Positions 17,018 to 25,350 of a stretch of DNA of 64,000 bases are shown here, in pieces. Made by a program: the position numbers and the translations under genes. The stretch is taken from positions 186,001-250,000 of the forward strand of contig CBDCLU010000002.1 in assembly GCA_965218765.1 (NCBI GenBank). Reading direction: 5' to 3'. Under the pieces are notes generated by a model. The model did no database searches, was not told where the DNA came from, and was given only the letters and a program-made list of their open reading frames with translations. Source of the DNA: JBBPYC01 sp965218765 (GTDB taxonomy: Bacteria > Pseudomonadota > Gammaproteobacteria > Burkholderiales > Burkholderiaceae_C). Position 1 is the first letter of the stretch, and each line of letters opens with the position of its first letter.

Positions 17018-17766
17018 ACGACGGCCGCGGGGCCGCGATCGGGCTCGATGGGGTTACCAAGCGCTTCGACAGCGGCGTGCAGGCGCTCGGCACGATCGAC
17101 TTCGAACTGCGCGCCGGTGAGTTCGTCTCGATCGTCGGGCCGTCCGGCTGCGGCAAGTCCACTTTGCTGCGCATCATCGCCAAGCTGGTCGAACCGAGCA
17201 CCGGCGCCTGCGTGCGGCCGGCCGGGCTGGAGAGCGCATTCGTGTTCCAGGAGGCGGCGCTGCTGCCCTGGCGCACGGTGGAGCGCAACGCGCAGCTTTT
17301 GATGGAACTGGAAGGCCGTCGGCCCGAGGACTACCGACCGCGGGCCGCCGAAGCGCTGGCGCTGGTCGGACTCGCAGGCTTTGAAACAGCATTCCCGCAT
17401 CAGCTCTCGGGCGGCATGCGCATGCGGTTGTCGCTGGCGCGTGCATTGGCGTTGCGGCCGGGTCTGCTGCTGCTCGACGAGCCGCTGGCCGCCGTCGATG
17501 AACTGACGCGCGACGTGCTGCAGGAAGAGTTGTCCGCGCTGTGGAAACAGGCCGGCTTCACGGCGGCACTCGTCACGCACAACGTGCAGGAGGCCGTCTA
17601 TCTGTCGGACCGCGTGCTCGTGATGTCCCCGCGGCCCGGGCGCATTCTGGACGTGATCGACGTGCCATTTCCTTTTCCGCGCGCGCCGGAGCTGCGTGCG
17701 ACGCCTGAGTTCGCGCGGCTTGCGGGCGAGGTCACGGCAGCGCTGCGGCGCCCTCACTACGCCTGA
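17014..17766 (+). CDS. ABC transporter ATPase, SsuB/TauB-like
   Basis: A 250-residue ABC ATPase. Walker A GPSGCGKST is near residue 47, the Q-loop is in FVFQEAALLPWRTV, the signature reads LSGGMRMRLSLARAL, and Walker B is LLLLDEPLAAVDE. The length and the ALLPWRTV motif are typical of the nitrate/sulfonate/taurine group (SsuB, TauB). ATG overlaps the stop of the binding protein gene. It powers the permease encoded 31 nt downstream. Confidence 0.9.
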   Translation: MNDGRGAAIGLDGVTKRFDSGVQALGTIDFELRAGEFVSIVGPSGCGKSTLLRIIAKLVEPSTGACVRPAGLESAFVFQEAALLPWRTVERNAQLLMELEGRRPEDYRPRAAEALALVGLAGFETAFPHQLSGGMRMRLSLARALALRPGLLLLDEPLAAVDELTRDVLQEELSALWKQAGFTAALVTHNVQEAVYLSDRVLVMSPRPGRILDVIDVPFPFPRAPELRATPEFARLAGEVTAALRRPHYA

Positions 17767-17797
17767 AACGCTTGAATCACCGACCGAAGGATTGCAC

Positions 17798-18643
17798 ATG
17801 TCCTCATCCCCGCTGGCCGTGCCAGCCCCGCCCGCGCCGCCGGGCCCATCCACACGTGTGCTGGACGCACTGCGCAACGGCTGGCCGGTCGTGATGGTCG
17901 CCGTGCTCGGCATCGCGTGCTGGTATTTGCTGACCGCCACCGTCTATCAGGGCAAAGGCTATCTGGTGCCGTCGCCGCTCGAAGTGGCAAAGGCGGTCGG
18001 CGAGAACGCCGGCGTGCTGATCGCAGCGACGTTGACGACCCTGAAGGAGGCCACCATCGGCTACCTGCTCGCGATCGTCGGCGGCATCCTGTTGGCGGCG
18101 CTGCTGAGCCAGTCGCGGCTATTGGAGCGCAGCATCTACCCATACGCGGTGCTGCTGCAGACCGTACCGGTGGTCGCGATCGCACCGCTGATCGTGCTGT
18201 GGTTCGGCTACAACGAACTGTCGGTGATCATCATCAGCCTGATCATGTCGCTGTTCCCGATTCTGAACAACACGCTGCTGGGCCTGAACTCGACGTCGCG
18301 CAATCTGACCGAGCTGTTTTCGCTGCACAACACGAGCCGATTGACTGCGTTCTGGAAACTGCACTTGCCGGGCGCGCTGCCGCAGATCTTTGCGGGGCTG
18401 CGCATCTCGGCCGGCCTGTCGGTGATCGGCGCGATCGTCGGCGAATTCATCATCGGCTCAGGCAACTCGCAGGGCGGCCTGGGCGTGCAGATCGTGTTCG
18501 CGCAGGGCCGCATGTACACGGCTTTGCTGTTCGCGGAAGTGATCGCGGCGACGCTGCTGGGTTTCCTGTTTTTCATCATCGTGAGCGCGATCGGCCGCGC
18601 GCTGCTGCGCAACTGGCATGAGTCGGCGGTTGGTGGTCAGTGA
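17798..18643 (+). CDS. ABC transporter permease, SsuC/TauC-like
   Basis: A 281-residue inner-membrane permease of the BPD-transport family with about six transmembrane segments. Its EAA-type loop lies near LTAFWKLHLPGALPQIFAGLRIS. The hydrophilic Pro/Ala-rich N-terminus (residues 1-25) precedes the first membrane segment. It forms the ABC system with the two upstream genes. GAAGG lies 8 nt before the ATG. Confidence 0.88.
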   Translation: MSSSPLAVPAPPAPPGPSTRVLDALRNGWPVVMVAVLGIACWYLLTATVYQGKGYLVPSPLEVAKAVGENAGVLIAATLTTLKEATIGYLLAIVGGILLAALLSQSRLLERSIYPYAVLLQTVPVVAIAPLIVLWFGYNELSVIIISLIMSLFPILNNTLLGLNSTSRNLTELFSLHNTSRLTAFWKLHLPGALPQIFAGLRISAGLSVIGAIVGEFIIGSGNSQGGLGVQIVFAQGRMYTALLFAEVIAATLLGFLFFIIVSAIGRALLRNWHESAVGGQ

Positions 18644-18656
18644 GGCGCGCCAAGCC

Positions 18657-19571
18657 ATGAACTCGATCCCGACCATCGACATTGCGGAGCCGATCGACGG
18701 TGACGCGCACGCACGCCGCCGCATTGCCGCGCAGATCGGGGCGGCGTGCCGTGGGCTCGGCTTCTTCGCGATCACCGGGCACGGTGTGCCTGAGCGCCTC
18801 GTCGAGCAGACGTTCGAAGCAAGCGCCCGGTTCTTTGCGCAGCCGCTCGGCGCCAAGCAGGCGCTCGCGATCGGCCGGCTCGGCAGCAACCGCGGCTATG
18901 TCGGGCTCGGCGTCGAGCGGCTCGATGAGAAAACGGCGGCCGACCACAAGGAAGCGTTCAACCTGATCTGGACCGATGGCAAGACGCGCCCGCGCAACGC
19001 CTGGCCTGAGTTGCCGGAGTTCGAGCCGGTCATGCAGGCGTACTTCGACGCGCTGCTGTCGGTGGGCCGGGTGCTGCACCGCGCATTCGCACTCGACCTG
19101 TCGCTGCCCGAAGCGTTCTTTGACGACCAGATCGATGCGCCGATGGCGACGCTGCGCCTGCTGCGTTACCCGGCCGCCGACGTGCAGAGCGACCCGCCTG
19201 GCCGCATCGGTGCCGGCACCCATACCGACTACGGCAATGTCACCTTGCTCGCCACTGACGGCGTGGCCGGGCTCGAGATCCGTGCACGCGATGGCCGCTG
19301 GCTTGTGCCACCGCCGTTGCCGAACGCGTTCCTCTGCAACATCGGCGACTGCCTGATGCGCTGGACCAACGACGTTTACGAATCAACGCCGCACCGGGTG
19401 CTGAATCCAGTGGCCGAACGGTATTCGATTGCGCTGTTCCTGGACCCGAACCCGGACGCGCTGGTGAGTGCGATTCCGTCGTGCGTCGCCGCAGGCGCTA
19501 CGCCGAACTACGAGCCGATCCGGGCGGAGGACTATTTGAAGCAACGCTTCGAAGCCACCTACGCATGGTGA
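18657..19571 (+). CDS. Isopenicillin N synthase-like Fe(II)/2-oxoglutarate-type oxygenase
   Basis: A 304-residue oxygenase with an N-terminal DIOX_N-type segment (GFFAITGHGVPERL) and a C-terminal 2OG-Fe(II) oxygenase core. The Fe ligands are visible as HTDYG (His, Asp) and the later His in STPHRV; the co-substrate-binding RYS follows. It starts 13 nt after the permease gene, so it probably acts on the imported compound. Oxygenolytic removal of a sulfonate or sulfate group is possible given the locus, but the sequence is of the general IPNS-like group, not the TauD group. Confidence 0.82.
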   Translation: MNSIPTIDIAEPIDGDAHARRRIAAQIGAACRGLGFFAITGHGVPERLVEQTFEASARFFAQPLGAKQALAIGRLGSNRGYVGLGVERLDEKTAADHKEAFNLIWTDGKTRPRNAWPELPEFEPVMQAYFDALLSVGRVLHRAFALDLSLPEAFFDDQIDAPMATLRLLRYPAADVQSDPPGRIGAGTHTDYGNVTLLATDGVAGLEIRARDGRWLVPPPLPNAFLCNIGDCLMRWTNDVYESTPHRVLNPVAERYSIALFLDPNPDALVSAIPSCVAAGATPNYEPIRAEDYLKQRFEATYAW

Positions 19572-19610
19572 CGTCGCGCGGCCCGCACCGCTGACAACCC
19601 ATTGATGGAC

Positions 19611-20900
19611 TCAGCCGCCGACCTTGGGGATCAACGCGAGCGAGAACCACGGCACGAACGCAGTCAGCAGCCAGGCGATCAGCAGGCCGCCGAGGTACAT
19701 CATCGCGAACCGCACCAGCTTCGAATAGGGGATGCCGGTCACGCCGCTGGCGACGAAGAGGTTCAGCCCGAACGGTGGCGTGATGAACCCGATCGCAGCA
19801 CCGACCAGGAAGATCACGCTGAAGTGCACCGGATCGACGCCGTGCGCGACCGCGATCGGCGCCAGGATCGGCGCGAAGATCACGGTCACCGGCAGGCTCT
19901 CCAGAATGCAGCCGGCTGCCATCACGATCGCCATGCAGACCAGCAGCACGATGGTCTTGCTGTCGCCGAACCAGGCGACGAACGATGCGACCGCGTCGGC
20001 GGCGCCGAGCAGGCCGAACACCTGCTGCATCACGACCGAGATCGCGATCATCGGTGCGAGCATGCCCGTGAGCTGGCCGGAGCGCAACAGGATGTCGGGC
20101 AACTCACGCCACCTGATCTCGCGCGTGAGCAGCAAACCGGCCAGCAGGCAGAAACCCACCGTGATCGCAGCCGCTTCGGTCGGCGAGAACACGCCGGAAT
20201 AGATGCCGTAGATCACGATGAAGATCGCGAAGAAGCCCAGGTAAGCGCGCCGTGCGGTGAGCCAGATGCGCGGCCATTCGAGCGGTTCGACCGAGCCCCA
20301 GCCCCGGCGGCGTGACACCCACCAGCACACCCCCATCATCGCGATCACCATCAGGATGCCCGGCATGATGCCGGCCACGAACAGGTCGGAGATCGACAGG
20401 TTCATCAGGAACCCGTAGACGATGAAGATGATCGACGGCGGGATGATGATGCCGACGCAGCCGCCTGCCGCAGCCGTGGTGGCCGCGAATCGCGTGTCGT
20501 AGCCGTCCTTGACCAGCAGCGGATGCATGATGCCGCCGATCGTCGCGGTGGTGGCCGAGTTCGAGCCCGAGATCGCCGCGAACAGCCCGCACGAGCCGAT
20601 CGTGGCCAGCCCGAGCCCGCCGCGCAGCCAGCTCATGCACGCATGTGCGAAATCGGCCAGCCGTCTTGCAATGCCGGCCGCCGCGATCAGGTCGCCGGTC
20701 AGGATGAACAGCGGCAGCGACAGCAGGCCGAAGAAGTTCAAACCCTCGAACAGCGTCACGCCGACATTGGCGAGCGTGAAGTCGATGATGATCGACACCC
20801 CGACCACCCAGAAACCGATCACCAGAAAGATCGGCACGCCGATCAGAAAGAGGCCGATGACCGCGGCAGATACCAGCCCGATCGATGTGCCGTCGCTCAT
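19611..20900 (-). CDS. TRAP transporter large permease (DctM-type, IseM-like candidate)
   Basis: A 429-residue DctM subunit with about 12 hydrophobic segments. Family motifs are seen: LFAAISGSNSATTATIGGIMHP, GGCVGIIIPPSIIFIVYGF, FSPTEAAAI and GFITPPFGLNLFVASG. It overlaps the DctQ gene by 4 nt (minus strand). With the DctQ, DctP, GMC dehydrogenase and IclR genes upstream it forms a transport-plus-oxidation module that resembles reported isethionate clusters (TRAP IseKLM with dehydrogenase IseJ). The substrate assignment is tentative. Confidence 0.88.
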   Translation of the reverse strand: MSDGTSIGLVSAAVIGLFLIGVPIFLVIGFWVVGVSIIIDFTLANVGVTLFEGLNFFGLLSLPLFILTGDLIAAAGIARRLADFAHACMSWLRGGLGLATIGSCGLFAAISGSNSATTATIGGIMHPLLVKDGYDTRFAATTAAAGGCVGIIIPPSIIFIVYGFLMNLSISDLFVAGIMPGILMVIAMMGVCWWVSRRRGWGSVEPLEWPRIWLTARRAYLGFFAIFIVIYGIYSGVFSPTEAAAITVGFCLLAGLLLTREIRWRELPDILLRSGQLTGMLAPMIAISVVMQQVFGLLGAADAVASFVAWFGDSKTIVLLVCMAIVMAAGCILESLPVTVIFAPILAPIAVAHGVDPVHFSVIFLVGAAIGFITPPFGLNLFVASGVTGIPYSKLVRFAMMYLGGLLIAWLLTAFVPWFSLALIPKVGG

Positions 20901-21436
20901 GGGGTTTCCCCGCCGATCGTCTGGATGTCCACGATGAACGGCTCCCTGCGGCGCCAGCGACCGATATCGTCCCAGAGGTTCTGCAGCACGCGCACGATCA
21001 GCAGGCTCCAGGCGAACGGGGTGGCCAAGTAGAACCACCACTGCATCACGTTGTCGGTACCCTGCACGATCGCGAAATTCATTTCCACCAGCCGGGTCTG
21101 CTCGATCGTGTAGTAGAGGACGATCGCGCCGAACACGATCCAGAGGACCGCATCGAGCCACATCATCGCGAACTGCAGGCTGTAACTCATGCGCAAACGG
21201 ATGTCGTTGAACACCAGGTGCGTGCGCTTTCTGACGTTGTGCGAACAGCCGATCCAGGTGACCCACAGGAACAGATAGATCGGGATCGATGTGCTCCAGG
21301 GCACCATCTCCTTCAAGATGAAGCGCTCAAACACCGCGAGCACGATGATCAGCGCCATCGCCGCATAAGCAACGAGGATCAGCATGCGTTCGATGTTGCG
21401 GTCGAGCCAGCGCAGGGGAGCGAGGATCAGATTCAT
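20897..21436 (-). CDS. TRAP transporter small permease (DctQ-type)
   Basis: A 179-residue protein with four predicted membrane segments and the DctQ-like stretch IPIYLFLWVTWIGCSHNVRKRTHLVFNDI. The internal ATG 21436 was chosen because the longer upstream reading is not membrane-like and begins close to the DctP stop. Partner of the adjacent DctM and DctP subunits. Confidence 0.85.
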   Translation of the reverse strand: MNLILAPLRWLDRNIERMLILVAYAAMALIIVLAVFERFILKEMVPWSTSIPIYLFLWVTWIGCSHNVRKRTHLVFNDIRLRMSYSLQFAMMWLDAVLWIVFGAIVLYYTIEQTRLVEMNFAIVQGTDNVMQWWFYLATPFAWSLLIVRVLQNLWDDIGRWRRREPFIVDIQTIGGETP

Positions 21437-21521
21437 GGGATGCTCGCTATGAACATGATGGAGAGGTGCGCATACCCGCTGGCCGGCTCTGGCACCTTGA
21501 GGGATCAACGCAGGGGCTGGA

Positions 21522-22745
21522 TCAGGCTGTCCACCACTTGCGCGGCTTCACATCGGTCGCCTTCATGTCCTTTGGAATCTCGCGCGCGATGCCGTAGATC
21601 TCCTTGTATACGTCCTGCCCGCCGGACATCTTGTTCAGCCGTTCGCGCCATTCTTCCCAGGGCTTGGGCTGGAACTCCGGCGAGCACATGTGTTCGGCCT
21701 TGCTGGCCTCGGCGTCCGAGATCGGCGCGAAGCGGACCGTGTTTTTCGCAAACAACGTGTCGGGCTTCGGGTCGGGCACCGCGCCGGTGATGTTGACCAA
21801 TGCCTTCTCGTTTTCGATCTGCGTGTACTGCTGCGCCGCATAGGAAGTCTCGCGGAACACGTCCTGCAGATTCGCCGGCAGTTTCTTGAACGTCGCATGG
21901 TTCATCGCGGTGTGCTCGGTGCCGCAGAAAAACCGCAGATCCACGGCTTGCGAGAGTACCGGCAGCATGTTCGCGTAGGCAGCTGCGCCCATCCAGGTCT
22001 CAGCCCCGTCGATCAGGCCCTGCTTCAGGCCGTCCAGCGTTTCTTCCCATGCGATCGGCACCGGGCCCAGGCTCATCAGCTGCATCGCGATGCGGCCAAG
22101 CTGCGTGCCGGTCACGCGGTTCTTGGTGCCCGCGAGCTGCTCCACGCTCGTGATGAGCGGCTTGTCCGCGAACTTCTTGCCCAGCATCAGGCCGCGCAAT
22201 TCGCAGTGCGTATAGAGGAACTCGATGTTGTGCAGCTTCCGCATCGGCTCGCGCAAAATCTTTTCGCTGCGCGGGTCGTAAAAGAAATGGAACTGCGACG
22301 CCCGCGATGGGAACATGTACGCGAAGTCGAGCACGTTGTAGTAGGGCGCCGAGCCGGCCGAGTTCTGCGTGCTGGCGGTGAACATGTCGACGATGCCCTG
22401 CTGCGTCTTCTTCACGCAGTCGAGCTGGTTGCAGATCTGGTTGCTGCCCATGAATTCGATCTTCAAAGCGCCGTCGCTGCGCTTTTCGAGTTCGTGTGCG
22501 AACCACAACTGGCCGGATTTCTGGATCTGCAGATTCTCCTCATTGAAGCCGGACGCGCCGAACTTCAACGTCTTGACCGGCGTGTTCTTGCTGCGCTCGT
22601 TCGCGGTCTGGGCCGCCGCACGGCCGACACCTTCGATCGTGAGGGGGCCGACCATGCCGGCGACTGCGAATGCGGTCGAGCTCAGGCCGTAGGTGCCTGC
22701 GATGCGCATGAAGCCGCGGCGGTCCAATGGGGTTTTCGCTGCCAT
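21522..22745 (-). CDS. TRAP transporter solute-binding protein (DctP-type)
   Basis: A 407-residue DctP-family receptor with an apparent Tat signal peptide (DRRGFMRIAGTYGLSSTAFAVAG). The binding-protein body contains FMGSNQICNQLDCVKKTQQGIVDM and WEETLDGLKQGLIDGAETW. The start has GAGGAG upstream. It is longer than many DctP proteins (about 330 residues) and probably binds a small acid. Context beside a GMC dehydrogenase and close to xsc suggests isethionate or another hydroxyl-bearing acid, as inference. Confidence 0.87.
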   Translation of the reverse strand: MAAKTPLDRRGFMRIAGTYGLSSTAFAVAGMVGPLTIEGVGRAAAQTANERSKNTPVKTLKFGASGFNEENLQIQKSGQLWFAHELEKRSDGALKIEFMGSNQICNQLDCVKKTQQGIVDMFTASTQNSAGSAPYYNVLDFAYMFPSRASQFHFFYDPRSEKILREPMRKLHNIEFLYTHCELRGLMLGKKFADKPLITSVEQLAGTKNRVTGTQLGRIAMQLMSLGPVPIAWEETLDGLKQGLIDGAETWMGAAAYANMLPVLSQAVDLRFFCGTEHTAMNHATFKKLPANLQDVFRETSYAAQQYTQIENEKALVNITGAVPDPKPDTLFAKNTVRFAPISDAEASKAEHMCSPEFQPKPWEEWRERLNKMSGGQDVYKEIYGIAREIPKDMKATDVKPRKWWTA

Positions 22746-22806
22746 TTGTCGTCTCCTCAAGGGGTGGGGCGCATGCTGGCCCCGTTTGTAAAAAAAGCCG
22801 GTCCGC

Positions 22807-24417
22807 TCAGTGCGCCCGCGCATCCTCACGGATCATGTCGACAGCCTTTTCGGCCATCATCACGGCGGGCGCGTTCGTGTTGCCCGACACCAGCGTGGGC
22901 ATCGCCGAGCAGTCGATCACGCGCAGGCCCGCGATGCCGCGCACGCGCAGGCGCTCGTCGAGCACGGCCATCGGATCGCCATCGGGCCCCATCGTGCAGG
23001 TGCCGCTCGGATGAAAAATGGTGGCGCCGTTGTTGCGGCAGAACTCGAGCAGCGCGTCGTCGGTCTCGGTGTCCCGGCCGGGCTTGACCTCGCGCTTGAT
23101 GAACCGGGCCATCGCGTTCGAGCCGGTGATCGCGCGCACCGAGCGCAACGCCGCGATGTTGGTGCGCCGGTCCAGCTCGGTGGACAGGTAGTTCGGCTGC
23201 ATCTCGGGCGGCTCGAACGGATCGGTGCCCTTGATGCGGATATGGCCGCGCGACTCGGGCCGCAACTGACAGACCGACAAGGTCATGCCGGAGAAATCGT
23301 GCACCTTGCCGCCCGCCATGTCGGCCGACAAGGTGGCCACGTGGTACTGGATGTCGGGCGTCTTCGCTTCACCCGGCAATGCGCGCATGAAGCAGCCGCC
23401 CTGGTTGATGCCGACTGCGAGCGGGCCGGTGCGGTGCAGCAGCCATTCGACGCCGAGCCTGGCCTGGCCGAGCAGCGAATTCAGCTCGTCGTTGGTGGTC
23501 TTCTCGGTCGACTCGAAGATCATCCGGACCTGCAGATGGTCCTGCAGGTTCTCGCCGACGCCGGGCAGATCGTGCGCGACCGCGATGCCGTGCTTTTGCA
23601 ACAGCGCCGCCGGTCCGATGCCGGAGAGCTGCAGCAGTTGCGGTGACTGGATCGCACCTGCGCACAGCAGCACTTCGGCCTTGGCCTTCATGCTCTTGTG
23701 CTGGCCTCCCTGAGCGTAGCGCACGCCGACCGCGCGTTTGCCCTCGAGTTCGATGGCCGTGGCTTGCGCGTTCGTTTCGATGCGCAGGTTGGTGCGACGC
23801 CTTGCGGGTTTCAGATAGCCCGTGGCCGTGCTCCAGCGCCAGCCTTTCCACGTGGTGAGCTGGTAGTAGCCGGCGCCTTCCTGCTTTGCGCCGTTGAAAT
23901 CGTTCGTGCGCGGCACGCCGATCTCGCCGGCGCCGTCGATGAAGGCTTCGATCAGCGGGTCCTTTGCGCCGATGTCGGACACCGACAACGGCCCGTCGCC
24001 GCCGTGGTAGTCGCTCGCACCGCGCTGGTTGCGCTCCGACTTGATGAAGTAGGGCAGGCAGTCGTCGAAGCTCCAGCCACGGTTGCCCAGCGCGGCCCAG
24101 TGGTCGTAGTCTTCGCGCTGGCCGCGGATGTAGATCAGGCCGTTGATCGAGCTCGAGCCGCCGAGCGTCTTGCCGCGCGGCCAGTAGATGCGGCGGCCGT
24201 TCATGTTCGGGTCCGGGTCGGTGTAGAAGCACCAGTTGACCTTTTTGCTCCACATCGTCTTGCCGTAGCCGATCGGCAGGTGAATCCAGAACGAATCGTC
24301 CGGCGGGCCGGCTTCGAGCAACAGCACGCGGCAGGTCGGGTCTTCGCTCAGGCGGCCAGCCATCACCGCACCGGCGGACCCGGCACCAATCACAATGTAG
24401 TCGTACTCGTCGGCCAT
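22807..24417 (-). CDS. GMC-family FAD dehydrogenase (choline dehydrogenase-like; isethionate dehydrogenase candidate)
   Basis: A 536-residue GMC oxidoreductase. The N-terminal FAD-binding GAGSAG is at residues 11-16, the GMC signature includes RGKTLGGSSSINGLIYIRG, and the active-site pair is His469 (FHPSGTC) with Asn513 (VSGNTNAP). No signal peptide. The family oxidises primary alcohols to aldehydes. With the TRAP transporter downstream and xsc in the same region, oxidation of isethionate to sulfoacetaldehyde is a plausible role. Choline or another alcohol remains possible. Divergent from an IclR gene across a short promoter region. Confidence 0.85.
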   Translation of the reverse strand: MADEYDYIVIGAGSAGAVMAGRLSEDPTCRVLLLEAGPPDDSFWIHLPIGYGKTMWSKKVNWCFYTDPDPNMNGRRIYWPRGKTLGGSSSINGLIYIRGQREDYDHWAALGNRGWSFDDCLPYFIKSERNQRGASDYHGGDGPLSVSDIGAKDPLIEAFIDGAGEIGVPRTNDFNGAKQEGAGYYQLTTWKGWRWSTATGYLKPARRRTNLRIETNAQATAIELEGKRAVGVRYAQGGQHKSMKAKAEVLLCAGAIQSPQLLQLSGIGPAALLQKHGIAVAHDLPGVGENLQDHLQVRMIFESTEKTTNDELNSLLGQARLGVEWLLHRTGPLAVGINQGGCFMRALPGEAKTPDIQYHVATLSADMAGGKVHDFSGMTLSVCQLRPESRGHIRIKGTDPFEPPEMQPNYLSTELDRRTNIAALRSVRAITGSNAMARFIKREVKPGRDTETDDALLEFCRNNGATIFHPSGTCTMGPDGDPMAVLDERLRVRGIAGLRVIDCSAMPTLVSGNTNAPAVMMAEKAVDMIREDARAH

Positions 24418-24479
24418 CGTAGAAAAACGTCTCCAGCGGCAGCATCGCCCGATCGGTCTGACACTGCCATCATCAATGT

Positions 24480-24539
24480 GGAACATCCCGTTCCGAACCT
24501 AACGATGTTAGACAGTTCAAATTCGGAACGCAACGTTCC
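24480..24539. promoter_or_regulatory. Two perfect inverted repeats GGAAC-N5-GTTCC (IclR operator candidates)
   Basis: Two 15-bp perfect palindromes lie between the GMC gene and the divergent IclR gene: GGAACATCCCGTTCC at 24480-24494 and GGAACGCAACGTTCC at 24525-24539, with centres 45 bp apart. Spacer sequences differ while the arms are identical, as expected of protein-binding sites. The proximal copy ends 19 nt before the IclR ATG. The adjacent IclR regulator is the obvious candidate to bind both and control the two divergent transcripts. Confidence 0.65.
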
Positions 24540-24558
24540 AATATCAGCATTTACCCTG

Positions 24559-25323
24559 ATGAATGCCGCCAAGATAGCCGCGACCGGGTCGTCTGCCGAG
24601 CGCAGCTTGCGGCTGCTCATGCAGGTGGCTGGCGAAGGGCGGCCGTTGTCGCTGGCGGAACTGGCGCAAACGCTCGAGTTGCCGAAAGCGACCGCACACC
24701 GGCTGTGTGCCCAACTGCTCGAACTCGGCTTCATCGCGCGCGGCGTCGAAGAGCGCGAGTTCGTGGTCGGCCCGGCGCTGCGCCGGCTCGCGCTGGACAC
24801 GCTGAACCATGGCACGGTGCAGGGCCTGCGCCACCAGATCCTGGCCGAGCTGGTCGCCGAAGTGGGCGAGACCTGCAACTTCACGACGCTCGACGGCGCC
24901 CAGGTGCTCTACCTGGATCGGGTCGAGGCACCCTGGCCCTGGCGCCTGACGCTCGACGTCGGCGTCCACGTGCCGCTGCACTGCACCGCCAGCGGCAAGC
25001 TGTTTCTCGCGCTGATGCCAAAAGCGCGTCGTGACCTGCTGATCAAGCGCCTCAAGCTGCCGCGGCTGACCGCCAACACGCTGAACAGCGCCGGCGCGCT
25101 GCAGGCCGAGTGCGCACGCATCGCGCAGCAGGGCCATGCGTTCGACCAGCAGGAATTCATCGACGGCCTGGTGGCGGCTGCAGTGCCGGTGCGCGACGCC
25201 GCAGGCGAGGTGCGCGCCGCGATCGCCGTGCATGCGCCGATCGCGCGCATGTCGGTCGAGCAGGCAGCCCAGCGTGTCCCGGCGCTGCATGCGGCGGCCA
25301 GGCGGATCGGCGAGCAGCTTTAG
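24559..25323 (+). CDS. IclR-family transcriptional regulator (GMC/TRAP-linked)
   Basis: A 254-residue IclR regulator. The N-terminal winged HTH includes LAELAQTLELPKATAHRLCAQL; the effector domain has VHVPLHCTASGKLFLAL and FDQQEFIDGLVAAAVPV. It is strikingly similar in layout to the IclR at 3.8 kb. ATG 24559 was preferred over in-frame ATG 24505 because the latter would place a palindromic operator inside the coding region. Divergent from the GMC dehydrogenase gene, whose operon it probably controls. Confidence 0.87.
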   Translation: MNAAKIAATGSSAERSLRLLMQVAGEGRPLSLAELAQTLELPKATAHRLCAQLLELGFIARGVEEREFVVGPALRRLALDTLNHGTVQGLRHQILAELVAEVGETCNFTTLDGAQVLYLDRVEAPWPWRLTLDVGVHVPLHCTASGKLFLALMPKARRDLLIKRLKLPRLTANTLNSAGALQAECARIAQQGHAFDQQEFIDGLVAAAVPVRDAAGEVRAAIAVHAPIARMSVEQAAQRVPALHAAARRIGEQL

Positions 25324-25350
25324 CGGCAGCCTGAACTTGCAAGGATCGAC

